The notes under the pieces are model-generated. The model saw only the letters and a program-made list of their open reading frames with translations, was not told the DNA's origin and searched no databases. A stretch of 64,000 nt of DNA, taken from NCBI GenBank assembly GCA_035578905.1, contig JAQJVL010000327.1, positions 691,001 through 755,000 on the forward strand, in the 5' to 3' direction. Shown here in pieces: positions 34,178 through 46,467 of this stretch. The stretch comes from Stictocephala bisonia. Its lineage: Eukaryota > Arthropoda > Insecta > Hemiptera > Membracidae. Positions within the stretch are counted from its first letter, which is position 1. Each line of letters begins with the position of its first letter. Both the position numbers and the translations under genes were made by a program.

Positions 34178-34927
34178 CTCTTCCTAACTACTCCTACATA
34201 ACGTACACAACTCTTTCCAGAGTTTTCTATCAATGTTTATTCTGCTGTTAACATATATTTGATTCCACCAAATGCACAGGTTATCGATGGGTCATCCAAT
34301 CAAATGGACATATAACATTTCCTCTTAAATAAAACTACAAAGTTGTCATATGGTTATTGTTGGGTAAGCTATCGGTTGTAGATGTCAAACAAGGCAACTT
34401 AACCTGACTTTTAACTGGCATCGGGCATTATTCTGTGGACTTCCTACTTCCCCCAAGCGTATGTGGAGCCACTTACTCCTGCCTTTTAAGAGCTCTTTCA
34501 TCCATTTTTCATCCACAATATTCTAATTTGGTGGTTATGGTCGCACCTCGACCTAAAACGATAGTTTATTGGACTTTTTACGTTTTTTCTTTTTTTAATG
34601 TTTTACGTGTCTTAATTGTATGTAAATAAGTAAATAAATAAGGCGATATAACTTCCGGCTACTAAGAGCTCTTTTACTTTCATGCTCTAAAAAATAAATT
34701 GGACACTCTTAGATATTTTTTATTGCCTTAGGCATTGCCTTAGGAGGTCCTAGTATTTTCTTGAAATATGTAATTTATGAAAGGTTTTGTTCTAGTAGTA
34801 TAAGTTTTATTTTGTTAACAGAGAATTAAGAAGAAACCTTTTTATGTTTGAATGTAATTATATGTATTTTATGTATATATTTCGAGAAAATAAATATATT
34901 CTTATTCTATTTACAAAATATGCTCTT
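34178..34927. other. AT-rich spacer
   Basis: No gene is visible. A 64-codon frame at 34435-34629 (beginning MDFLLPPSVCGATYSCLLRA) lies in a slightly GC-richer patch but is not recognised. Confidence 0.35.
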
Positions 34928-35816
34928 TTAACCCTACTACCGGCGGCTATATTTTCCTAAACCGGCGGGCTGTTTTTCCTCTTTTCGTTACATTTTTTTA
35001 TAAAATTCATAAAAAATAGCAAAATATAATAAACCTTGTTGTATTATATATCCTTGCACTCACAATGAACCAGGCAATCATATTAGCATGCAAATTGTGC
35101 ATATAAAATATGTATTTTTTTTCTGACGTTTGAAATTTACAAAAATGCATTAGTAAAAATAAAAAAAGGGTGGGGGTGTGCCTATAAAATTATATAATAC
35201 TTATAAATTTTATATTCCATGATAGCCAATTTGTAGCAAATGTTGTCTAGTTTTAGAAAATATAAAATATATAGAGATATGTTTATGAATAAAAAAGTTG
35301 TATAATAATATCCGTGACTACTACATAAACCTAAAATTTCGTTACCATGGAAATCATTGTAAATAAAAATTCATAAATAATTGACTATCACATCTACAGA
35401 CTTATAATTAGTCTTAAAATTACCATAATGGTATTTTTTAACATAATATAAATAGTTATATGAGAATATTTACAACAAATTACAACAAAATTACAACAAA
35501 AACAACACAACAAATGACTGACAGCGTCTACTTTGGAGTAATGGTGACCGGTCCCAGATGCTTCTTTCAAAGTTTCTTCTTTTTCATCACTTTGTAACAT
35601 CGATGCAAAGACATCGAAACAATAATCGATGTATACCATCGGATTTGGTATCTTTCGATGATTACAATGGTGAATGAATCATATCGATACAGCTAACGTT
35701 TATTTTGTGACAAGTGATTATGTCGCGTGCTGTCAAACTGCGGAATTTCCGCAGTCTACCGGTTTTAAGATAAGACAAACTGCGGAAATTCCGCAGCGTA
35801 CTGGTATTAGGGTTAA
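34928..35816 (-). mobile_element. Non-autonomous piggyBac-like element with TTAA ends
   Basis: TTAA occurs at 34928-34931 and 35813-35816. Inside it, the left end is CCCTACTACCGGCGG and the right end, reverse-complemented, is CCCTAATACCAGTACG. That is a short terminal inverted repeat starting CCCTA, as in piggyBac-type transposons. The right end carries two copies of the near-palindrome CTGCGGAATTTCCGCAG (35739-35755 and 35780-35796). The 881-bp interior is mostly AT-rich and cannot encode a full transposase. A minus-strand frame at 35394-35639 (MVYIDYCFDVFASMLQSDEK, then acidic residues) could be a remnant N-terminus. The strand is assigned from that frame. Confidence 0.78.
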
Positions 35817-37209
35817 AGCTACGTAAAATTAATGGTACAAAAAAAAACATACAAACCTAATTTTGTTCCCCGTAAAATAATATAACCAGTTTTTCCCTTA
35901 ATGAAATGAATACACTTCCTGAGAAGTAATAAAATACTTTTTTTTAAGTAATACAAATAATGTGTAAGAAAAATAAACAATACATTCCATTAAAAGCGTT
36001 TTAAAGATAAAAATGTTTAAAGATATTTTATTTTAGCTACTTTCTTGCAAGATGTAACTGAAGAATATGTAAACAACTAATTTTAAGAGTGAATTTTGCT
36101 GTCACAGTGAGCAGTGACAGCGTGTGATAACCTGTCACGGGATAGGGCCGTATATGGCAGTTTGGCAGCTGGGCTTGGCACCCTACAGACGCCAGCAGGT
36201 ATGTTGACTCAAATACCGAGTTTTTGCTGCGGTCCACTTGGAAGGTGGCCAGGCTCTTGCCACGGATGATATGTAAAGAAATGAGAGTAGTTCTGACTAG
36301 AATAATTTCTGCTATTATTATGATATATTGCGGAAAAATCTCTTGTTAACAGTTAGCTATTTACTCCATTCACAAATACTGAAAACATTTGTAATTCTAA
36401 TTGTATATTTAAAAATACACATCTTTTAAGTATGTGGTTTCATTATTTGTATTCATAGAAATTATTGTCTAAGTGTCTTTTGACAAAGATGATTTCGAAT
36501 AGTATATTTTTAAACTTACAAGGAGTACTTTTACTATATTAATACTTACAATCTTTAATAAATAACTGCTATATTTAAAAAGCATACTACTATTAGTTAG
36601 TAATAAAGCTATATGAATTTAAAATGTCTACATTTACTTACGCATATCAGAGTAATGTATCGTATGGAGTAACTATACATTTCAAAAGGATACCAACAAG
36701 ACCAAGTAATTACTTTTACGAACTCTAGAAGCTAAAGACACATTGTTTCAGGATACTAATAAAAATATTTTTCTTCAAAAGTAAAATTTTAAAAATTTAC
36801 TAAACATATGAAATATATTGCTTTTTAATGACAAATAAAATATAAGTGCAATAAATTAAATGATGTTTGATTTTTAAAAGTGTTAATTTGATGATCAGTG
36901 AAAGCTAGTTTAACGTCGGTACTTTTAAAATATCTTTTATAAAGCTAGTTTGAAATGGCTTTTTTTCCGGTACTTTTGTACTCATAAAATAATAACAATA
37001 AAACTTATAACGAAATTTTTGAAAATGTATATTCGTACTATTAAACGATTAAACAATGTTGTGATTAGTTTTTCATATACTTCTAAATTACATAATAAAA
37101 AACTTACAAATAAAAAAAGCTACTTCTATAGGATGAAAACCACAAATAAGTTTGCTCTTTGCTCAAATTTCTTCAATAAAATGTTAACAAATGCCACACC
37201 ATTACCACT
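35817..37209. other. AT-rich spacer
   Basis: A GC-richer patch at 36090-36260 (GTCACGGGATAGGGCCGTAT) is unrecognised and may be a repeat fragment. The remainder shows nothing. Confidence 0.35.
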
Positions 37210-39985
37210 GTTCATATGTGGGTAGATGGGAGGTTAATTACCACTGTACGTGCATTAGTGTTTGGGAGGGTCATTACCACTGTACGTGTATGGGCAGATG
37301 GGAGGTTAACGACCACTGCACGTGCATTAGTGTTTGGGGGGTCATTATCACTCTGCTTGTATGGGCAGATGGGAGGGTAATGACAACTGCACGTGCATTA
37401 GTGTTTGGGAGGGTCATTATCACTGTGCGTGTATGGGCAGTTGGGAGGGTAATGACCACTGCACGTGCATTAGTGTTTGGGAGGGTCATTACCACTGTAC
37501 GTGTATGGGCAGGTGGGAGGTTAACGACCACTGCACGTGCATTAGTGTTTGGGGGGTCATTATCACTGTGCGTGTATGGGCAGTTGGGAGGGTAATGACA
37601 ACTGCACGTGCATTAGTGTTTGGGAGGGTCATTATCACTGTGCGTGTATGGGCAGTTGGGAGGGTAATGACAACTACACGTGCATTAGTGTTTGGGAGGG
37701 TCATTATCACTGTGCGTGTATGGGCAGTTGGGAGGGTAATGACAACTGCACGTGCATTAGTGTTTGGGAGGGTCATTATCAATGTGCGTGTATGGGCAGT
37801 TGGGAGGGTAATGACAACTGCACGTGCATTAGTGTTTGGGAGGGTCATTATCACTGTACGTGCATTAGTGTTTAGGAGGGTAATTACTACTGTACGTGCA
37901 TTAGTGTTCGGGTGGATCATTACCAATGTACGTGTATTAGTGTTTAGGAGGGTAATTACCACTGTACGTGCATTAGTGTTTGGGAGGGTAATAACCACTG
38001 CACGTGCATTAGTGTTTGGGAGGGTCATTAGCACTGTACGTGTATGGGCAGTTGGGAGGGTAACGACCACTGTACGTGCATTAGTGTTTGGGAGGTCATT
38101 ATCACTGTACGTGTATGGGCAGTTGGGAGGGTAATGACCACTGTACGTGCATTAGTGTTTGGGGGTCATTATCACTGTGCGTGTATGGGCAGTTGGGAGG
38201 GTCATTACCACTGTACGTGCATTAGTGTTCGGTGGTCATTATCGCTGTACGTGTATGGGCAGGTGGGAGGGTAACGACTACTGCACGTGCATTAGTGTTT
38301 GGGAGGGTCATTACCACTGTACGTGCATTAGTGTTCGGGTGGATCATTACCGCTGTACGTGCATTAGTGTTTGGGAGGGTAATTACCACTGTACGTGTAT
38401 TAGTGTTTGGGGGGTTATTATCACTGTACGTGTATGGGCAGTTGGGATGGTAACGACCACTGCATGTGCATTAGTGTTTGGGAGGGTCAATACCACTGTA
38501 CGTGCATTAGTGTTCAGGTGGATCATTACCACTGTACGTGCATTAGTGTTTTGGAGGGTAATTACCACTGTACGTGAATTAGTATTTGGGAGGGTAATTA
38601 CCACTGTACGTGCATTAGTGTATGGGAGGGTAATTACCACTGTACCTGCATTAGTGTTTGGGAGGGTCATTACCACTGTACGTGCATTAGTATTCGGCTG
38701 GATCAATGACAGGTGGGAGGGTAACGACCACTGCACGTGCATTAGTGTTTGGGAGGGTAATTACCACTGTACGTGCATTAGTGTTTGGGAGGGTCATTAC
38801 CACTGTACGTGTATGGGCAGGTGGGAGGGTAATTACCACGGTACTTGTATGAGTAGGTGGGAGGGTAATTACCATTGTACGTGCATTAGTGTTTGGGGGG
38901 TCATTACCACTGTACGTGTATGGGCAGGTGGGAGGGTAATTACCACGGTACTTGTATGAGTAGGTGGGAGGGTAATTACCATTGTACGTGCATTAGTGTT
39001 TGGGGGGTTATTATCACTGTACGTGCATTAGTGTTTGGGAGGGTAATTACCACTGTACGTGCATTAGTGTTTTTGTGGATCATTACCACTGTACGTGTAA
39101 TAGTGTTTAGGAGGGTAATTACCACTGTACGTGCATTAGTGATTGGGTGGATCATTACCACTGTACGTGTATTAGTGTTTGGGAGGGTAATTACCACTGT
39201 ACGTGTATTAGTGTATGGGAGGGTAATTACCACTGTACGTGCATTAGTGTTCGGGTGGATCATTACTACTGTACGTGTATTAGTGTATGGGAGGGTAATT
39301 ACCACTGTTCGTGCATTAGTGATTGGGTTGATCATTACCACTGTACGTGTATTAGTGTTTGGGAGGGTAATTACCACTGTACGTGCATTAGTGTTTTTGT
39401 GGATCATTACCACTGTACGTGTATTAGTGTATGGGAGGGTAATTACCACTGTACGTGCATTATTGATTGGGTGGATCATTACCACTGTACGTGTATTAGT
39501 GTTTGGGAGGGTAATTACCACTGTACGTGTATTAGTGTATGGGAGGGTAATTACCACTGTACGTGCATTAGTGTTCGGGTGAATCATTACCACTGTACGT
39601 GAATTAGTGTTTAGGAGGGTAATTACCACTGTACGTGCATTAGTGTATGGGAGGGTAATTACCACTGTACGTGCATTAGTGCTTGGCAGGGTCATTACCA
39701 CTGTACGTGCATTAGTATTCAGGTGGATCATTACCACTGTACGTGTATTAGTGTATGGGAGGGTAATTACCACTGTACGTGCATTAGTGTTCGGGTGGAT
39801 CATTACCACTGTACGTGTATTAGTGTTTAGGAGGGTAATTACCACTGTACGTGCATTAGTGTATGGGAGGGTAATTACCACTGTACGTGCATTAGTGCTT
39901 GGAAGGGTCATTACCACTGTACGTGCATTAGTATTCGGGTGGATCATTACCACTGTACGTGTATGGGCAGGTGGGTAATTAATGT
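37210..39985. repeat. 36-bp minisatellite, about 77 copies, with 72-bp higher-order units
   Basis: The basic unit is CGTGCATTAGTGTTTGGGAG followed by GGTAATTACCACTGTA. In 37.2-38.4 kb it alternates with a second 36-bp type, CGTGTATGGGCAGTTGGGAG followed by GGTAATGACAACTGCA, giving a 72-bp period. In 39.0-39.95 kb the alternation changes to GTTCGGGTGGATCATTACCA-type units. Almost every unit keeps the ACGTG or GCGTG core. In many units the junction forms the palindrome TGCACGTGCA, which contains the E-box CACGTG. Because 36 is a multiple of 3, long frames stay open on both strands (up to 345 codons). These are not treated as genes. Confidence 0.96.
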
Positions 39986-40259
39986 TCTGCACTTGTATGA
40001 GTAAGTGAATCAACGTATGTGTATAATATTATTCATTATAATGGTTCATATTGTTATTTGTCTTGAATACTTTTCCAGTCATATAGTTTTTTTTTATTTT
40101 TTTTTTAACTGTCCCATCAAATATACTGAAAATGTTTTATTTTTCAGGAGATCCCGATCTCCACTTCAACCTTACTCTATAAATTAAACTCGATCATTAC
40201 CCATAGTGGGTAAATTGTCAGACATACTAAGGTCGGGGAAAAGTACAGTATCACTTAAT
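39986..40259. other. AT-rich spacer
   Basis: Contains T-rich runs at 40087-40108 and a TTTTTCAG before GAGATCCCGATCTCC (40139-40160). No exon can be supported. Confidence 0.35.
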
Positions 40260-40353
40260 TATTACTGATAAAAACCAACGCTCAAGGCTAGGATTCGAAC
40301 CTGCCCTATCTGTAACTCAGAGAGAAAGTCCTGACACCTTAGCCACTAGCTCC
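40260..40353 (-). mobile_element. SINE-C head with good A and B boxes
   Basis: On the minus strand: GGAGCTAGTGGCTAAGGTGT (A box region), then about 45 bp later GGTTCGAATCCTAGCCTTGA (B box). This is the best preserved head of the SINE-C family, which otherwise occurs at 11930 and 21030. The 3' end is not clear; the downstream minus-strand DNA to about 40190 could belong to it. Confidence 0.75.
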
Positions 40354-42061
40354 ATTAATTATGTGTTTATACGTTGTCAAATAATAAAAGTGTTTCAAAT
40401 AATCTAACCACCATAAGATCATTAAGGTTTTTTAGAGTTTAATATGTTAATACAGTCTTATATTTATAAATAATCGAATGTGCCGGAATAGAGTGATTCG
40501 AATAACTAAACGAGAGTCTAAACTCTAATAAGAAACTGTTGGCCAATTCAGTGTTGAATACTCTGCTTGCAGATACAAAGGTCCAATCAGGTTTGTCCTG
40601 ATTACAACAATATCCTTTTACATTGTTACTTTGCACAAGCGAACGCGTATTGATTTAGAGGTACGTATTATTGTTGATTATATCGTAAAATAATATAATC
40701 AACAATAGATAGGCCATTGTTTCTTTTTCCTACATACGAAAATATTTCAGTTCTCAACTTAAACATAGAGGCAACCAGTTTATTTCCTTTGTTCGTTTCT
40801 TAGTGCGATTTTGAGGTTTTAAAATATACATATAAAATAATTCCTCACATTTCTTATTTATTAATAAATCCATTTTCACCTGTTGCGAAATCTTCAGATT
40901 ATCAACAAGCTGTACAACAATCTACAACAATTGTTTTAAAATAGGTAATTTGTAAATATTAATCAACGTAAATGGATAAGTTAATAGAATTAAATAAGTG
41001 TTTAAATTATTTAGGTTTTTTTCTAATTCATCTTGAATTGTTTGTATAAATATGTTATTAAAATGAATTGATTATTATGAAATGCAGTCAATGCTTTTAT
41101 TAAAATATTAAAATGTTGAAGAATTATTAAATACGTTAGTTAAAAGAAAAATTATTTTCTAAATATAATTTTGACTATCCTTTATTTTTATTGCGACTTT
41201 TTTTAAGCACTTGTAATAAATCTTTTCTACAGTGATCGTCTGTGTTCGTAGTATTGGGTAGCATCAAATACGAGGTTCTATTTTTAATACATCTTCTTAA
41301 GACAATCTTCATATTATATCTGTAATATTGGCAGTCCAAAGTCTTTTGTTATTTATGTTGTTATTCTGTACGTTATTCTGTTGTTATTCTGTATTTTGTT
41401 GTATTTTGTTATTCTGTACTTTAGAGTATCTTACTTTTATTTTACTCACTTCAAACTAAAAACAAATGTTTACTGTATACATTCTTTACTTATGTTTTGT
41501 ATACAGACATGATTTATTTAGTCTTAATCTCTATATTAAATTCGTAGAAAATTTAAATGCTATTTGATTTCACGTTATGTTAAAATCTGTTGACCTTTCA
41601 GAATAAAATTTCGTATTTAAAATGGTCTTTGATTACTCTGGCTGAAAAATTTGATTTAGTGTTTTTTTTTTTGCGTCTCTATTATTATAACTTCACATAT
41701 ATTAATCTTACGCCTGCAATATGATTTGTTGGGCTTTTAAATATATAAAAAATTAGAAAAAACTAAGTTTGATAAGATAAAGTACTGTTTCTTTGTTGAA
41801 GATTAAAAGATTACAAACAGGTTAAATAAACAAAATAAATTATAATACAAAATAACGTTCGTGAAAAAAATTTTATAAAAACAATTACTATAACGAACTT
41901 TAAAATATTCCAAGAAAAGTTTAAAATTCTAAGACATGCTGTCTCATTAAAATACAGTATAAAAAGTTCGTTTACTACACTCACTACAGTCTTGTTCAGT
42001 TTACTAAAAGACAGCTTTTTGTAAGCATGTATTATTTAAAATTTTCAAATATCTTCAAGAC
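40354..42061. other. AT-rich spacer with a strong hairpin
   Basis: A perfect 15-bp inverted repeat TATTGTTGATTATAT (40669-40683) pairs with 40693-40707 across 9 nt. A low-complexity GTTATTCTGT-rich stretch occurs at 41345-41425. No gene is visible. Confidence 0.5.
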
Positions 42062-42197
42062 ACTCCCCTTTCGTAATTGAGACTCATTTACAGTCATAGG
42101 CTAGTCTGTAATGAGACAAGTTTCATTCATATGCAAATCTGGTGGTTTTTGCAAGGGTAGCTGATGAACATTGGTGGGTTTTCTGAGGAGTGTTCTG
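42062..42197. repeat. Dispersed repeat H, copy 1 (target of a SINE-A insertion)
   Basis: TTACAGTCATAGGCTAGTCT and the following GTAATGAGACAAGTTTCATT resemble 45560-45610. GGTGGTTTTTGCAAG resembles 46080-46095. It is interrupted by the SINE-A poly-A end at 42198. Confidence 0.6.
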
Positions 42198-42229
<32 letters not shown>

Positions 42230-42379
42230 AACTTCACTCGCCAGTTGACATGGGCCTACAGGCCTGTGCGTCAACTTTATTCAACGAGTGAAGTACCGAC
42301 CGTTGGCTCAGTGGGGATTCGAACCTTGGACCTTGCCCTCCGCAGTCCGAAGCCTTAGCCACTGAGCCACCACGCCGGC
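42198..42379 (-). mobile_element. SINE-A, full length, minus strand
   Basis: A 25-T run (the poly-A tail) opens the copy, and it ends at CACGCCGGC, the complement of the GCCGGCGTGG head. The complements of the B box (GGATTCGAACC, 42315-42325) and A box (42353-42369) are intact. Confidence 0.92.
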
Positions 42380-44259
42380 AAGGTTTTCGATTATATTCCT
42401 CATCGATCATCATTATAAACAAATGTATTTAAAAAACTAACAAAGAACAATGAACACATATCTAAAGTTGAAAATTATTTTCAACACGGCTCCTGTATGA
42501 TTAAATGAGTGCTGATAAATAACTATATGTAATTTTGTACCACTTTATAAGAGTCATATTTACATATTATTACATAAGCGGTCAAAAATCGGACTTATTT
42601 AACAAATTACAATAAAAATTATTAATTATATTTATGTTAGGGTCCCGATTCACAAATTTGTATACCACAATAAATTATATAAATTACTTTATATATAAAT
42701 ATTTATAAAACAATTTGCATTGTCATTTTATATGTAATTTAGTTAATAGAATTGATAAATGTTTACCGTAGGATAGGCATGTAGATATGTACATAATGTT
42801 TTTTCTATAAGAAATGTATTATTACTGTAGATTACAAGATATCTGATAGATGTCTTATTTTAGATATTGATATTTTGAAATGTCTGTTTTTTCCTCTCAA
42901 TTATTTTTATCTCCCATCAACAAAACACAAACAAAGTTACGATTAAAGAAAGTAAGAAATAATAAACAGTATTATTAAGAAAAAAATATTTATTTTATTA
43001 ATTATTAATTAATTAATAATGTTATTATTTATTAATAACAGCAAGAAAATTACTGGTAAAATAAACATGGTAAAAATTAAAACTTATATCACATTTACAA
43101 TATATATAATGTATTTATAACATCCTATGGTTTTTTAAATTTTATTTTAAGCTTATGTTTTGTTGTCCATATTATTATTCCTAGAAATGTAGTAAATATA
43201 ATTAGTATATCTCTCAATTAGTTTTAAACTAGAGGGATAAATAAGTGAACTGTATAAGAAAAAGGTATTCTAAATGAAAAGACATGATTAATAAATATAT
43301 CTTAACTTAAGATACTGTTGAGGATTTATATTAACAATGATTTGTTTTTTTCATATTTTTTTGCTTTAATTAAATTAGTCATACTTTTGTATATCACATT
43401 CACTAATCATACTTGTATATAGTATATATTCATATGTTTTTAATATAGAACCCAGAGCCACCTATCTTAAAGGCTGTATTATCATTGTTACATCTCTCTT
43501 TGCTTCAATCGTCAGTCATTCTCTGTTCTTCTCCATTTCTCTCTCTCTCTCAATCTCCTCATCTCATACAGCTTCTTTAATATTTCGCTTTTATATTTTA
43601 TTTTTTTTTTTAATAAATATTGTATAAAATAGCTCTTTTATTCATTTAAATTAAATTTTGTAACAACCTCAATTCTATTTACCAACAGTTTATTCTGAAT
43701 CAAAACAGTATCCAGTAGTAGGCCTGTAGTAGCCTAGAATCGTTTTTTCTAGCCAGACAGAAGAAAGAAGCCTGTTATAACTCTGTATGGTAAAACTAAA
43801 TTGTTATACTATAATTCATTAATTGTATTATCATAACCACTAAAATACGTATTAACCAATTAAAATGTAATTCCAGTCTGTACATCTGTAGACTAATAAA
43901 ACCACATTCATATTCAACCTAGGACTACTTTTTCTCGTTCTTTTCTCATTCCTGATTTTTGCAGGTAGTCCTCCATTTCACACCCTATTTCTTGTATTCA
44001 TCATAATATATTTTGTATTCATGATAAAATAAAAAGTAAAGTTAACAATTTATTCATATATGTATGTAAAAACTAATTATAAATTTCAACTGATTCAATT
44101 ATTTAATTTAAAAAGTTAATCCAAAAGTTATTCTTTTTTTTTTAATACATCCTAACAATAGATACTTTGTTTTTATTTTTTACAATATTTTTCATGAAGA
44201 AATTGTACTGTAAGAAAGAATAGTGCTGTAAGAAATTACCTCCCTGTGTTTTTTATAAC
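42380..44259. other. AT-rich spacer
   Basis: No gene is visible. A short CT run (TCTCTCTCTCTC) lies near 43540, and AT-rich palindromic strings such as TTAATTAATTAA lie near 43000. Confidence 0.4.
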
Positions 44260-44640
44260 AAAAGGTAGAAAAAAGGTCCTCGTAAAGTAAAACTTTGAGA
44301 TAGAAATAAGCTCCCTCTACGTCGAACTACAAGCAATTGTTTTGTTCACCTGACGGTGTCGAGCTCGGCTAAGCTTAGTTCACAGCTCAGCAGAACTGCA
44401 GACTCCCTGTAACACAGCATTGCGACAAATTACCTTCACGCTAGTGACCTTTGTGTCGGTGAAGGGAGAATGGTATTGGTGCAGTGCTGCACCTTTGGTT
44501 GGACTGATGTACGAAACCCCAGGCACACACGTTCCATGTACAATACACGGACAACTCACAACTAACGTTATTTGGGAGGACCTTTTAATTTCGTGAATCG
44601 TGTGGAAACTCAACATAGCAATTCTATTGTATACGAAAAT
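44260..44640. other. GC-richer patch, unrecognised
   Basis: Differs in composition from its surroundings (CACCTGACGGTGTCGAGCTC, CCTTTGTGTCGGTGAAGGGA). A 78-codon minus-strand frame (44380-44616) has no recognised domain. It may be a transposon fragment or an isolated exon; I cannot decide. Confidence 0.3.
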
Positions 44641-45544
44641 ACTCGTGTAAACTGTATATAGTCAACAAAGAATGAATATTTTGAAATCGTTAGTTTAATA
44701 GCCATCTTTTAAGAAGAAAAAAACTCCCTTTATTATTTTATTTATATTTTTATTGCTGTTTTATATTTATTGTGAGTCCCTAGTTTGTATCCCGTATAAT
44801 ATAGTTTTATGTATTTATAATAAATAAATATTTAAAACCATTTATTAGATTTACACTTTAAAATGTAGTAGTATATACAGCTTTATATTATGTTATTAAG
44901 TTGTATTTGTAGTTTATATACACTGTACATGACATTCATAAGATGAAGGGGGGGGGGAGAACCAGAACTTTAAGGGACACATTAGTGATAAAAAAGAGTC
45001 CGCTTTTCCACCTAACCTACACTTTAACTTAGGCATAAAGTCCCGAGTCTAAGACCGTTCGTCTACTAGTTTATCCACTTTTTTTCTCAGTTGAACTTTA
45101 CAGATGACAAAGATAAGAATATAAATTAACTATCACGTGGTATATTTTCTTTAGTGTAGTATATTGAGTACTTAAATTAAATACAATGATTTTCTAACTT
45201 CTATTTTCTAGGCGAATGCATTAGGTCATAAAAGTCAAGTAATGTTGATAGCTCTAAAAAAGTATATATTCTATTCAATAAAGATGATTGTTTTCCTGTA
45301 ATGATTTAGAGTAAGAAATTGTAAACAAAAATATTTTCATATCCCTTTACAAATCACACTTAGTATTGTAAATAGTTATCACAAAATAAATGCATATACC
45401 AACTCGATCGTTACTATTTAACATTACGTGGAAGCTTCTCCTGTTCCACTGATGGTTTCCTTTATCCCTTGAACCCCTCCCCAGTAATCTGTTGCTGACA
45501 GCTCCCCTCTTGGAAATCGGTTGGACCCACCCATGCTTCAAGGC
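44641..45544. other. AT-rich spacer
   Basis: Contains a poly-G run (about 10 G, near 44948-44957). A GC-richer stretch at 45420-45540 precedes repeat H. No gene is visible. Confidence 0.35.
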
Positions 45545-46115
45545 ATTCCCTGAATGTAATTAGGACACATTTTCAGTCATATACTGGTCTGTAAGTGAGG
45601 CCGATTTCATTCCCTTGCATTATTATTATTCATTATTCATCTCTAAGACGCCGATCGTATAAATATGGGCGAATATGAGGAGTGAATGAGTGTGATGAGT
45701 GTAGATGAACGAGTGTAGTCACTGTTACTATCTGAGTTCAACTTAGCTCAGAAAGGACTATTTATTAATAGCCCAATAGCAAGGGCAACTATGGGACCTA
45801 CAGCTGTACGTGGAATCTGAACCACGTAGTGTTGGTCTGATATTCAGCTAACTGACAAGTCTGACACTCAGTTCTCTTCCCTACACAACATCCAAACCTT
45901 GACTACCATTCAACACGGACACTCCAGATTTCTCTAGTAGTATCTACGTTGATGACAACCATTGAGCAGACGCTGTATTGGTATTAAGAGAACCGAGCAT
46001 TGAACCTATCGCCTACAATCTCCCAAACACTTTGTCCCCAAGTAGCTGGGCTACAGCACTGCGCCACCAGTGCAAAAAGGGTGGTTTTGGCAAATGTGGG
46101 TTTTTTTGAGTTTGG
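45545..46115. repeat. Dispersed repeat H, copy 2, split by a SINE-B
   Basis: The left part (45545-45619) and right part (46071-46115) are contiguous in copy 1 at 42062-42197. The SINE-B lies between them. TGCA at both junctions is compatible with a short target duplication. Confidence 0.6.
45620..46070 (-). mobile_element. SINE-B, full length, inserted in repeat H
   Basis: The 3' end (plus-strand left) is TCTAAGACGCCGATCG, preceded by a TTATTATTATTCATTATTCA tail. The 5' head complement is ACAGCACTGCGCCACCAG. The minus strand has an A-box-like TGGCGCAGTGCTG and a B-box-like GGTTCAATGCTC. The body hairpin TACGTGG..CCACGTA is present. Confidence 0.9.
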
Positions 46116-46467
46116 ATGAATTTTTCTTTTTTCTTGCTACTTCAGAAAATTATTACAGTTTTTGTAGTTATAACCTACCTTAGTGTTAATGGTAACACAA
46201 ATGATTTAATTCGTATCCCTCTTCACTTTGAAAATACCTGAAAAAAACAAAAAATTAAGTCAGATATTGTTATTTTGAATCAATTGCAATTTAGGTTGTA
46301 GTTAATAACAATTATGTTAGTAATGTTTTTCTTCCTTTTAAAATGTTTGGTTGATTCATTGTTAGTAAAGTATTTAATTAGCAGGTTAGGTGATGATTCG
46401 GGACATGTTACATTATACATATCTATCATGGCCATGCATAATTACTAAAGAAATATAGTATGTAAAG
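46116..46467. other. AT-rich spacer
   Basis: Nothing recognisable. Confidence 0.4.

Noticed and set aside
37191..40013. Long open frames on both strands (up to 345 codons) encoding 12-residue repeats such as TNARTVVITLPN
   Set aside because: The DNA is a 36-bp minisatellite whose length is a multiple of three and whose unit lacks stops in several frames on both strands. There is no unique coding flank, signal or start context.
42164..42422. Short open frames over the SINE-A copy on both strands
   Set aside because: They lie entirely in SINE sequence, including its homopolymer tail.
44380..44616. 78-codon minus-strand ORF in a GC-rich patch
   Set aside because: No domain is recognised, and a repeat fragment explains the composition equally well.
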